Assembly: GCA_944325115.1 (NCBI GenBank) | Contig: CALUYX010000009.1 | Coordinates: forward strand, 1-33,752 | Direction: 5' to 3' | Source: Candidatus Gastranaerophilales bacterium | GTDB taxonomy: Bacteria > Cyanobacteriota > Vampirovibrionia > Gastranaerophilales > Gastranaerophilaceae | Length of the DNA stretch: 33,752 nt | Shown: positions 23,590-31,297 of the stretch, piece after piece | How positions within the stretch are numbered: position 1 is the first letter of the stretch | Layout: each line of letters opens with the position of its first letter | Translations under genes and position numbers: made by a program | The notes under the pieces: generated by a model | Told to the model about the DNA's origin: nothing | Seen by the model: only the letters and a program-made list of their open reading frames with translations | Databases searched by the model: none

Positions 23590-25320
23590 ATGGGTACAAA
23601 TGTAAATTTAACAGACGTTTTAAAGAAAATTGCTCTTAATACCGATTTTATCAGCGGTGCCGCCGAAAAATTCGGCAGTGGCGAAAAACTTGAGTTTCTC
23701 TTTATCTCAAAATCGGAAGATAAAGCAGACACTGTTGTTTTAAGAGATACAAGCGGTGACAGCTACAGTATTTCTGCTCAAAATCTTCAGGGCTATCTTA
23801 CTGATGAAGAGTACAATGCTCTTATAGCAGAAAATGAGAACAAGAAGGCTGAAAAAGAAAAAGAAGTGCTTGCTAACACTCAAGCACGCCTAAATAATGT
23901 TGGCGCGCTTAATCAAGTAGGCAAAGTTGAGTTTATTCAAGAAACAAATTCTCCTGAAAAATTAAAAGGAGAAATTGACTCTTTAAAACAACAAAAAACT
24001 TCAAATTTAAGTACAATGACGTATTTAAAAACTCAAATAGAAATGTTGCAAACAAAAATTGAAAAAGCAATTGAAGATGCAGTGAATTCAATGGAAGAAG
24101 CAACCGAAGAGCAAGAGAAAAAAGCAAATGAAATTGTTGAAAATAAAATAAAAGAATTTCAAGCTAAAAAAGAACGTGGTGAAAACGTTTCACCTGACTC
24201 AGTTGCATCACAGGTTAAGTCGGAAGTTGCAGCACTTGGTACACCGCAAGGCTTTAGTAATGCAGTATCGCAATTGCTCTTTGCAAATACAAATTACACA
24301 CTTATGAACAGCCTTACTGACCAACTAAGCGACAAAGTATCTTTAGATAAAGAGCTTGATAAACAAATTGAAGCCAAAACTACAAGGCTTAGTGAACTTA
24401 CTGCACAAGATGTAATGGGATTCACCATGAATTCTGTTGATGCAAACGGTGACGGTAAATCAGGCAATGTCCAATTTGACATGTTCTTTGACAAGGACAA
24501 TGATAACTTAATTAATTCTTCAAGTGATTTTGTTGGAGCAACGGGTCAAAAATCTGCAGCAAGCGGCTGGAGTCAATTAAGCTCGCTTGATGGAAACGGC
24601 GGCGAAAAAGACGGAAAAATTACATCCGATGAACTGTCACAGGCAGGTATTAAATTTGCTGTTACAGATGAAACCGGTAAGCAATCTGCAATGGATGTAA
24701 GCAAATTTGAAGAATTATTTGACAAAATAGAAATTAGTACTCAACAGTCAAACTCTGCCGGTAATGCTTCAAATTCACCGAGAAACTTTAACAGTGACAA
24801 AATAAACAAATTTATGGGCGCATTTACGGTTAAAGTAGGTGATAATTCAGTCTCAGGATATCAAACAAGAAATACACAAGACTGGCTGCAGGATAACTAC
24901 TCGGGCGTTATGAGCCAAAAAGGTGTAAAAGATGTTGGTGTTGAATCATCTAAAAATTCTGACCCAACACAAAATGCAGAAACTTATGAAGAGTTTGTAC
25001 AGGAATACAAGGATACCGGTTTACCTGAATTAAAAGAAAAAATTGAAAATGCACAAGATAAACTAAGTTTGTCACAAGATACGGTTGATTCTCTAAAAGA
25101 ACTTGCCGAGTCAAGTGCTGAAGCTGAAGCTCAAAATATTGAAAACAATATTGAAAGCCCAAAAGAAGAATCAGAAGAAAATGCTAACAAAATATCAGAA
25201 AGTGATTTAAACAACGAAGAAAAAGAATACATAAAAAATGCAGGCTTAAAAATCGAAGAAATGACATTCGATGATTTAAAAGTAATTCAAGACAAAATCA
25301 AACAAGAATCACAAAACTAA
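23590..25320 (+). CDS. Coiled-coil protein with EF-hand-like calcium-binding motifs
   Basis: 576 residues, function unknown. AAAGGGTGA lies before the ATG. Residues about 75-200 form a charged coiled coil (KKAEKEKEVLANTQARLNNV, later EEQEKKANEIVENKIKEF). A middle block has Asp/Asn-rich loops like EF-hands or thrombospondin-type calcium repeats: DANGDGK at 284-290, DKDNDN at 301-306 and LDGNGGEKDGKITSDEL at 333-349. The C-terminal third is Glu/Ser-rich and helical. No signal peptide or membrane segment is seen, which is odd for a calcium-binding protein unless it is secreted by another route. It ends with a strong terminator. Confidence 0.78.
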   Translation: MGTNVNLTDVLKKIALNTDFISGAAEKFGSGEKLEFLFISKSEDKADTVVLRDTSGDSYSISAQNLQGYLTDEEYNALIAENENKKAEKEKEVLANTQARLNNVGALNQVGKVEFIQETNSPEKLKGEIDSLKQQKTSNLSTMTYLKTQIEMLQTKIEKAIEDAVNSMEEATEEQEKKANEIVENKIKEFQAKKERGENVSPDSVASQVKSEVAALGTPQGFSNAVSQLLFANTNYTLMNSLTDQLSDKVSLDKELDKQIEAKTTRLSELTAQDVMGFTMNSVDANGDGKSGNVQFDMFFDKDNDNLINSSSDFVGATGQKSAASGWSQLSSLDGNGGEKDGKITSDELSQAGIKFAVTDETGKQSAMDVSKFEELFDKIEISTQQSNSAGNASNSPRNFNSDKINKFMGAFTVKVGDNSVSGYQTRNTQDWLQDNYSGVMSQKGVKDVGVESSKNSDPTQNAETYEEFVQEYKDTGLPELKEKIENAQDKLSLSQDTVDSLKELAESSAEAEAQNIENNIESPKEESEENANKISESDLNNEEKEYIKNAGLKIEEMTFDDLKVIQDKIKQESQN

Positions 25321-25331
25321 AAAAAATATTT

Positions 25332-25359
25332 CCCCCTTTAAGACAAGGGGGATTTTTTT
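25332..25359. terminator. Bidirectional rho-independent terminator
   Basis: CCCCCTT and AAGGGGG form a 7-bp GC-rich stem with loop TAAGAC. T runs follow on both strands, so it serves the plus-strand gene ending at 25320 and the minus-strand MFS gene ending at 25358. Confidence 0.9.
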
Positions 25360-26956
25360 ATATAACACCTCTATGTTTAAAAATTCGATAATACGCACGA
25401 ATTGTTGTTGTAATTTTTCTTTTTTTAGGCATTTTGAAAAAGAAAACCAGAGGAATTGCCAGTATACACATTAGTGCCAATAAAAGAAAAACATCATAAA
25501 AAGCGCATAATTTTGACTGCAGCAGCATTTGCTTATACAAATACCCTCCTGCTTTTTTTGCTGCAATGTATGGTGAAAAATAAGTCATAAATTTTACCTT
25601 TAATGCAGCTAATTTATAGTAAAAATTTAAATTTGTATCCGACAGGTAAGCTACAAGATAATTTTGGTGTATTTGAGAAACTCTTGTAACAAAGGTTGAT
25701 ACCGCAGATGTTGAAATAGCGGTTACTATGTTTTTAAATAAGGCATGAAGCCCTGCTGCGTCAGCAAGCTTTGTTTTGGATAAAGTTAAAAATGACAGCG
25801 CACTAACAGGGACAAATGTGACCGCTATACCTATGCCAAGGATAATATTTGGCAATATAATACTCTCAAGGGACGAAGTTGTATTTAATCTTGAAAACAT
25901 AAATACCGAGCTTGCCATAATCATAAGACCTATGACTGTAAGTAATCTGTTTTCAACTTTATCTGCAATTTTACCCATAATTAAAAGCCCTAAAAAGCAA
26001 GATATGGCTCTTGGAAACACAGAAACACCTGCAAAAAAGGGTGAATAACCGAGCAAATTCTGTGCAAATTGAGGTATTAAAAGCAAAGTGCCATATAACA
26101 TTATATTAATAAATGAGCTTGTAACTGTACCCACTAAAAAGTTTCTGTCCTTAAAAACCCTGACATCAACAATAGGTTTTTTTGTTTCTAATTCCCAAAC
26201 ATAGAAGAAAACAAAAGAAACAACAGACATTAAAGTAAGCCAATATATCCAGTAAGTGTCAAACCAGTTAAACTGCTCACCCTTGTCAAGGACAATCTGC
26301 ATACACGCCATACCGGCAATTATCGCCATTAGTCCTACGATGTCCATTTTTCCTTTTGGAGCAGACTCATTTTTGGAATCGGTTATAAAAAATTTAATTA
26401 AAACAAGGCTAATTAAACATATTGGAATATTCATAATAAATACCCACTTCCAAGAGTAATTATCTGTAAGATAACCCCCGACAAACGGACCAAAAAGGGG
26501 TGAGAACATGGCTGCAAAGCCAAAAAATCCCATTGCAACACCTTTTTTTTCGGGCGGAAATGTTTCAAGCAATACTGCTTGTGCTAAAGGCAAAAGCGCT
26601 CCTCCTGCCGCGCCTTGTACAACTCTGCACAAAATTAACATATGTAGGTCTTTTGACAATAAACATAAAATGCAGCCAAGGCAAAATAAACTTACGCTCC
26701 AATATGCAACAGCTTTCTTTCCTGCAGTATTCATCCACCAACCAAAAATTGGAAGCATGATACCCCCTGAAATGATATAAGCCGTAATTACGCTGTTTGC
26801 CTCGTATGGCGTTGCGCCAAAGTAGCCTGCAATGTGCGGTTGACAAACGTTAGTTGCGGAGGAAGCGACCATTGACATAAAAGCAGGCAATAGTATGGTT
26901 ATTGCTACAATATATGGGTTAATCTTTTTTGGTTTTGTTGTTAACGTTTCGCTCAT
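25358..26956 (-). CDS. DHA2-family MFS drug/metabolite exporter (EmrB/QacA type)
   Basis: 532 residues from the ATG at 26956. It is a 14-helix major facilitator: PYIVAITILLPAFMSMVASS begins helix 1, LCRVVQGAAGGALLPLAQAV carries motif B, and GFFGFAAMFSPLFGPFVGGY is motif C, which marks drug:proton antiporters. The C-terminus is basic (KMPKKRKITTTIRAYYRIF). A longer start at 27001 overlaps the dtxR-like stop as ATGA; I prefer 26956 because residues from MSETLTTK match the usual family start, but neither has a strong ribosome binding site. It is the last gene of an operon under the DtxR-type operator. No EmrA-type adaptor is nearby, although a TolC-like gene is. Confidence 0.9.
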   Translation of the reverse strand: MSETLTTKPKKINPYIVAITILLPAFMSMVASSATNVCQPHIAGYFGATPYEANSVITAYIISGGIMLPIFGWWMNTAGKKAVAYWSVSLFCLGCILCLLSKDLHMLILCRVVQGAAGGALLPLAQAVLLETFPPEKKGVAMGFFGFAAMFSPLFGPFVGGYLTDNYSWKWVFIMNIPICLISLVLIKFFITDSKNESAPKGKMDIVGLMAIIAGMACMQIVLDKGEQFNWFDTYWIYWLTLMSVVSFVFFYVWELETKKPIVDVRVFKDRNFLVGTVTSSFINIMLYGTLLLIPQFAQNLLGYSPFFAGVSVFPRAISCFLGLLIMGKIADKVENRLLTVIGLMIMASSVFMFSRLNTTSSLESIILPNIILGIGIAVTFVPVSALSFLTLSKTKLADAAGLHALFKNIVTAISTSAVSTFVTRVSQIHQNYLVAYLSDTNLNFYYKLAALKVKFMTYFSPYIAAKKAGGYLYKQMLLQSKLCAFYDVFLLLALMCILAIPLVFFFKMPKKRKITTTIRAYYRIFKHRGVI

Positions 26957-26966
26957 ACGATATCTT

Positions 26967-26992
26967 TCTTGTGTTACAATGATAACACAAGA
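26967..26992. promoter_or_regulatory. 26-bp palindrome between the dtxR-like and MFS genes
   Basis: TCTTGTGTTA (26967-26976) and TAACACAAGA (26983-26992) are perfect 10-bp arms around CAATGA. It ends 11 bases before the preferred MFS start codon and lacks a T run, so it is an operator or an intercistronic RNA hairpin rather than a terminator. If the MFS starts at 27001 it would be coding. Confidence 0.6.
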
Positions 26993-26997
26993 AAAAA

Positions 26998-27414
26998 TCA
27001 TGAGCGATAAATATTTTTAAAATCATCACCAAAATTTTTTTTATAATATTTTGTAAAGGCTACTATTCTCTTTAGAATGTCATTTGATACAATGTGTTCA
27101 ATTTTACAGGCATTATCTTGTGCTTCGCTATCTGAAGCACCAAGTACGCAAGAAAAAAATTCATGCAAAGAGTTGTGTTTTTTTATGACCTCTTTTGCAG
27201 CCGCCTCACCTTCGGGAGTAATAGAAATAGCATCGTATCTGCCATAGTTAATAAGTTTTTTCTCAGCAAGCTTTTTAAGTGCTTCAGTTGTAGATGCACG
27301 ACTTACATTTAACATTCTTGATACATCTATTGCTTTAACTGCATTATTCTTGGTTAATATTGTATAAACTGCCTCTAAATAATCTTCAAGACTTGATGTT
27401 AATTTTTCACCCAT
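26998..27414 (-). CDS. DtxR-family metal-dependent transcriptional repressor
   Basis: 138 residues: an N-terminal winged helix (AIDVSRMLNVSRASTTEALKKLAEK) and a metal-binding/dimer domain, without the C-terminal SH3-like domain, so of MntR length. Likely metal ligands are Asp11, Glu14, His80, and Cys103/Glu106/His107 in ACKIEHIVS. The Cys-x-x-Glu-His set matches DtxR (C102, E105, H106) rather than MntR, which has Glu at the Cys position, so iron is a more likely signal than manganese; this is an inference. The gene starts three bases after the stop of the upstream membrane gene, and the operon promoter carries a DtxR-like operator, implying autoregulation. Confidence 0.92.
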   Translation of the reverse strand: MGEKLTSSLEDYLEAVYTILTKNNAVKAIDVSRMLNVSRASTTEALKKLAEKKLINYGRYDAISITPEGEAAAKEVIKKHNSLHEFFSCVLGASDSEAQDNACKIEHIVSNDILKRIVAFTKYYKKNFGDDFKNIYRS

Positions 27415-27417
27415 TAA

Positions 27418-28473
27418 CTAATTATGTTTGTCGTTGCTTTGTTTGTCAAGGGTTGAGTTGTCGTGTGAATTTCTGTAGCCGATTGCACTTCTGTACCCTG
27501 AAACAAGATACATAACAGGCAACAATGGCTCTATCCACTTTACGCCCGATAGTACACCTGCTGTTGCAATATCATCTGTATGAAGTGCAATATCAAGTGC
27601 TTCAGGCTTTCTTGTTTCCTTTTGTTCTGACTTTTTACCTGTAATTTTATTTATTAATGGATTTACAATTTTATTCCCTATGCAATTTGCAATGCAACTT
27701 CCGCCAAGCACACCTACGGCAAGTATACCGCCCAGTATAACACCTGTTTTTTTAAGGGGAGTAAGTTGTTTTATAATTCCTTTTTCATTGAGCTTTTCTG
27801 CAGCGAAAAGAAAAGTCCCCGCACCTACGTTACACAAGAAAATGTTTGCAAAAAACTGGTAAATTCCTTCTTTTATTTTATTTGTAGTTTTTGTCTTGTC
27901 AGATTCACCAACTACATTATCAGCAACAATGCCTCCTGCTATTCCGCTTGCAACGGGGATAAAGCCCATAATGGACAGTTTTGCAATTTCTTGCATAATT
28001 TTATTTGATGTAATGTTTTCTTTATTTCCAAAAAGTGTATTAATTAGCCTGTTAGCATCTTTTTTGTCTTTTACACTATTTAAAAGCCTGTCGGTATCAC
28101 CAAGGTTTAGCATTTTTTCTTTTGCCTTATTTAAAATGTTTAAAGTTTCCTGTGGCAAGTTGGAATTTTTGCCTACAAATTTATCAATGACATCTGACTG
28201 TGTTTTTAAAATTTCTTTTTTTGGCACAACATCAATAAGTCTTTCACCTTTTATTTTAATGCCTTTTGCGCCAATTAGTGAGGCTGCGGTAATTGTTGTG
28301 AGTATAATTGCATTTTTAATGGCAGATTTTTTTCTCTCTTCCTTAGGTTTTTCTAAAGTATCTTTAATACCGAATATGGCAGCCGAACCTACAAGTATAG
28401 CAGGCATTTTTCTTGCTAAAGAATTTGATAAAAGCGGTTGGTCTAAAAACTTTCCTACAGATGAAATTTTCAT
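27418..28473 (-). CDS. Membrane protein of unknown function, first gene of the DtxR-regulated operon
   Basis: 351 residues, not recognised. GAGGT lies before the ATG. Hydrophobic segments are visible at about residues 24-36 (short), 53-71, 165-186, 205-225, 242-266 and 313-326, with a basic, helical, soluble stretch between about 75 and 160. The C-terminal tail is polar with His (SHDNSTLDKQSNDKHN). A Cys pair (Cys260, Cys264) sits in the Gly-rich fifth segment. The gene starts directly downstream of the DtxR-type operator and is tightly linked to the regulator gene. Metal handling or envelope response is a reasonable guess from regulation only. Confidence 0.78.
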   Translation of the reverse strand: MKISSVGKFLDQPLLSNSLARKMPAILVGSAAIFGIKDTLEKPKEERKKSAIKNAIILTTITAASLIGAKGIKIKGERLIDVVPKKEILKTQSDVIDKFVGKNSNLPQETLNILNKAKEKMLNLGDTDRLLNSVKDKKDANRLINTLFGNKENITSNKIMQEIAKLSIMGFIPVASGIAGGIVADNVVGESDKTKTTNKIKEGIYQFFANIFLCNVGAGTFLFAAEKLNEKGIIKQLTPLKKTGVILGGILAVGVLGGSCIANCIGNKIVNPLINKITGKKSEQKETRKPEALDIALHTDDIATAGVLSGVKWIEPLLPVMYLVSGYRSAIGYRNSHDNSTLDKQSNDKHN

Positions 28474-28484
28474 AAATTACCTCA

Positions 28485-28524
28485 TTGTTAGTTATTCCTA
28501 ACATATGTTAGGTTAGACTAACAA
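28485..28524. promoter_or_regulatory. Nested DtxR-type operator
   Basis: TTGTTAGT (28485-28492) and ACTAACAA (28517-28524) form an outer palindrome whose centre (28504.5) coincides exactly with that of the inner palindrome CCTAACATATGTTAGG (28497-28512). An 11-bp palindrome GTTAGACTAAC overlaps the right side (28512-28522). Four TTAG/CTAA half-sites resemble the known DtxR operator (TTAGGTTAGCCTAACCTAA). The array overlaps the -10 element and the transcript start of the operon, a repressing position. Confidence 0.85.
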
Positions 28525-28549
28525 TACATCCAAAAAAAATTTCTGTCAA
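28521..28549 (-). promoter_or_regulatory. Promoter of the membrane protein-dtxR-MFS operon
   Basis: On the minus strand TTGACA (28549-28544), 17-base spacer, TATTGT (28526-28521). The -10 hexamer shares bases with the right arm of the DtxR-type operator. Confidence 0.8.
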
Positions 28550-28556
28550 TAGACAA

Positions 28557-29855
28557 CTAAAGACTTACTAAATCGTCAAGATTTTCTACATCAACTTCTC
28601 TTAGGAAATTTATCCAGGCTGAATAGTACTGAGCAAGTGCGCTTGTATAACCTAAAATAATTGACCTGTAGGATTGCTCAATAAGTATCAGGGAAGTAAG
28701 GTCTGTTTTACCTTGTTCATAGTTTTTCTTTGAAGTTAACATCATATGACGCGAGTCTTCTATCAAACTGTCAGTATAATAGTTTAAATTAACTTTAGCA
28801 TTTAGAAGTTTTTCATACGCACTGCTTAAATTCGCAAAGGCGTTGTTTTGCGCTGCAGCATATTTTAATTCAGCTTTTTCTATTTCTAGCTTTGCGTTTT
28901 TAATTTCAGGGGAATAATTGTAAAATATCGGCATATTAACAAGGCTTACATTTGTATATGCACCACTTAAAAATCTTCCCGAATCATTCATACCAACAGG
29001 CTGAAAAAGGTACCCTGCACCAACTTCAAGGTCAGGAACTCTTTTGCTTGTTTCTATTTTTAAGTTATTTTTTGCCACTTCAATTTCTTTTTGAGCAATT
29101 TTTAAGTCGTACCTATTGTGCTCGGCAAGCGCGAGTATGTCATTAAATGGTGGTACTGTTAGCTTAGGCGAGGGCGTGTGAAGCTTTTCAAAAGCGTTAT
29201 CGTCTTCAAAAGATTCAACGCTTGAATCATAAATAGGGTCTGTATCCATTACGCTGTTAAACTGAAACCGTGCCGCCATAATATTTGTACGCGCAGTGTT
29301 GAGCTGTGTTTTTATGTGATTTATTGAAATATCCGATTGAATAACATCGGTTTCGCTTGCTTTTCCCTGTTTGTAGCGCTGTTTAACAAGACGATTAATT
29401 TCAAGCAATGACCTTTCTTCTATTTCAAGTGAATCAACAATAGATTTTGCGCTTACAAGATTTATGTAAGCTTCTCTGACGTCCATTTTCAAGTCAAAAT
29501 TTTTATATTTAGATGTTTCATCACTTACTTCATAACTTGCTTGAGCGCTTTTTTTACGATGTTTTCTCTTAAAAAGTTCAATTACCTGTGTTGCACCGAT
29601 TCCATGGGGGTTACCAGAGCCTGCTTCACCAAACATCCATCCTGAATCAATTGAGGGATTTTGCAGTCTGTTTGCTGATTTTATATTATTCTTTGCAATT
29701 TGAACATTTAACTTTTCACTTTGAAGGTCAATGCTGTTTTCAATAGCTATTTGAATTGCTTCATCTAGCGATATTTTGCTTAATTCCTCTATGCAAAATG
29801 CACATAGAGTAAAGCTAAAAAATATAAACAATGTCAGTAAAGATTTTTTGTGCAA
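28557..29855 (-). CDS. TolC-family outer membrane efflux protein
   Basis: 432 residues. A signal peptide (MHKKSLLTLFIFFSFTLCAFC) is followed by the two tandem OEP repeats of the family: SLDEAIQIAIENSIDLQSEK begins the first and ILALAEHNRYDLKIAQKEIE the second, each with long helical hairpins. It would form a trimeric outer-membrane channel, which shows the cell is diderm. The start is TTG at 29855, preceded by AGGAAAG; there is no in-frame ATG near enough to keep the signal peptide. It lies upstream of the DtxR-regulated operon, and the MFS exporter there could use it, although no adaptor gene is present. Confidence 0.92.
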   Translation of the reverse strand: MHKKSLLTLFIFFSFTLCAFCIEELSKISLDEAIQIAIENSIDLQSEKLNVQIAKNNIKSANRLQNPSIDSGWMFGEAGSGNPHGIGATQVIELFKRKHRKKSAQASYEVSDETSKYKNFDLKMDVREAYINLVSAKSIVDSLEIEERSLLEINRLVKQRYKQGKASETDVIQSDISINHIKTQLNTARTNIMAARFQFNSVMDTDPIYDSSVESFEDDNAFEKLHTPSPKLTVPPFNDILALAEHNRYDLKIAQKEIEVAKNNLKIETSKRVPDLEVGAGYLFQPVGMNDSGRFLSGAYTNVSLVNMPIFYNYSPEIKNAKLEIEKAELKYAAAQNNAFANLSSAYEKLLNAKVNLNYYTDSLIEDSRHMMLTSKKNYEQGKTDLTSLILIEQSYRSIILGYTSALAQYYSAWINFLREVDVENLDDLVSL

Positions 29856-29877
29856 CTTTCCTGCCCGACTGTACTAT

Positions 29878-29883
29878 TTTATA
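29878..29883 (-). promoter_or_regulatory. Candidate -10 of the tolC-like gene
   Basis: TATAAA on the minus strand, 23 bases before the TTG start; the -35 region is poor. Confidence 0.4.
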
Positions 29884-29923
29884 CTAGCATACACACAATA
29901 TTGTGGCATGTTTTTAACAAATC

Positions 29924-29932
29924 TGTTATCCT
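29924..29932 (+). promoter_or_regulatory. Extended -10 placing transcript start at the sugar-transporter ATG
   Basis: TGTTATCCT is a weak extended -10 (TG-n-TATCCT). Its end is six bases before the ATG at 29939, and no Shine-Dalgarno sequence is present, so the message may be leaderless. Confidence 0.4.
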
Positions 29933-29938
29933 ATATAT

Positions 29939-31297
29939 ATGAAAAAACATGATTTTTGGCTATATTTTACGGCTTTAATGGCTGCACTTGGGGGTTTACT
30001 GTCAGGCTATGACACAGGTGTCATATCAGGAGCATTGCTCTTTATTAATCAAACTTGGGACTTAAGTGTATCCCAACAAGGCTTTCTTGTAAGTTCCGTC
30101 CTAATCGGAGCACTCACGGGTGCTCTTACAACGGGCATTTTTGCAGATATGTTCGGCAGAAAAAAGATAATTATTGCAACAGCCATAATGTTCTTTGTAG
30201 GTTCAATACTTTGCGCATTTGCCCCGAGTGTTGAATTTCTAATAGCTTCAAGAATCTTTACAGGCTTTGCGGTTGGCGCAGTAAATTTTGCCACGCCTCT
30301 TTATCTTTCCGAGGTTTCTCCAAAAGAAAAAAGAGGCATGTTTGTATCTTTATTTCAGCTTGCAATAACAGCAGGTATATTGTTCTCATACGGAGTAAAT
30401 GCTGTTTTTGCAAATGTTATTCATGACTGGAGGCTAATGCTTCTTGCGGGAGTTGTGCCGGCTGCCGTACTGTTTTGCGGAATGCTCTTTTTAACAGACA
30501 CGCCCCGCTGGCTTGTTTTAAAAGGCAGGGACAATGACGCAAAACTTGCTTTTAAAAAAATACAAGGTGATATTGATACTGATTATGAAATTTCAGAGAT
30601 AAAAAAATCTTTTGAAAGCGGCAAGGATAATAAATTTGAGTTTAAAAAATGGCTCATTATGCCCTTTGTTGTCGGAATAGGCATTATGTTTGCACAAATT
30701 TGTACGGGCGTTAATACTATCATTTACTATGCGCCGACAATTTTTAAGCTTGCAGGATTTGACAGTAATCAAAGTGCAATATATGCAACTAGCCTTATAG
30801 GTATAGTTAATTTTCTTATGACTTTTGTTGCAATAGCTTATTCAGACAAAATAGGCAGAAAACCTCTTTTATACATTGGTTTAACAGGCGTAATGTTTAG
30901 CTTAATCATTATGGGTGGTGTTTTTGCCTTCTCTAGTGAATTAGGAGGCTTTGTTAAATGGTTTGCCGTCGGTAGTTTAATATTCTATATTGTGTGCTTT
31001 GCATTTAGCCTTGGACCTGTTGGTATGACACTTATATCAGAGGTTTTTCCGCTAAAAGTTCGCGGTGTAGCTATGAGTATTTGCATGTTTTCAAATTTTG
31101 TTTTTAACTTTATCATTACATACAGTTTTCCTGTTATGCTTCACAAAATCGGTGCCGCATACACATTCTGGTTCTTTGTATTTATATGTATAATATGCTT
31201 GTTCTTTGTGTATTATCTGGTACCTGAAACAAAAGGTATTGCACTTGAAAAAATTGAACAAAATTGGAAAAACGGTGTCAAGGCAAGAGATTTTTAA
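29939..31297 (+). CDS. Sugar:proton symporter, MFS sugar porter family
   Basis: 452 residues, twelve predicted helices. Family motifs are present: GYDTGVISGAL in helix 1, DMFGRKK between helices 2 and 3, TDTPRWLVLKGR after helix 6, DKIGRKP between helices 8 and 9, and PETKG at the end. In the sugar-binding helix 7 region, FAQICTGVNTIIYYAP has Ala at the first position of the usual QQ pair, so the sugar preference may differ from XylE or GalP. It probably imports a hexose or pentose for the fermentative pathway in this window. The stop overlaps the Memo-AMMECR1 gene by four bases, convergently. Confidence 0.93.
   Translation: MKKHDFWLYFTALMAALGGLLSGYDTGVISGALLFINQTWDLSVSQQGFLVSSVLIGALTGALTTGIFADMFGRKKIIIATAIMFFVGSILCAFAPSVEFLIASRIFTGFAVGAVNFATPLYLSEVSPKEKRGMFVSLFQLAITAGILFSYGVNAVFANVIHDWRLMLLAGVVPAAVLFCGMLFLTDTPRWLVLKGRDNDAKLAFKKIQGDIDTDYEISEIKKSFESGKDNKFEFKKWLIMPFVVGIGIMFAQICTGVNTIIYYAPTIFKLAGFDSNQSAIYATSLIGIVNFLMTFVAIAYSDKIGRKPLLYIGLTGVMFSLIIMGGVFAFSSELGGFVKWFAVGSLIFYIVCFAFSLGPVGMTLISEVFPLKVRGVAMSICMFSNFVFNFIITYSFPVMLHKIGAAYTFWFFVFICIICLFFVYYLVPETKGIALEKIEQNWKNGVKARDF

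Noticed and set aside
27896-28501. 201-residue plus-strand ORF opposite the membrane protein gene
   Set aside because: It runs through the DtxR operator region and lies antisense to a gene with its own promoter, ribosome binding site and operon; the hydrophobic translation is a shadow of the membrane protein.
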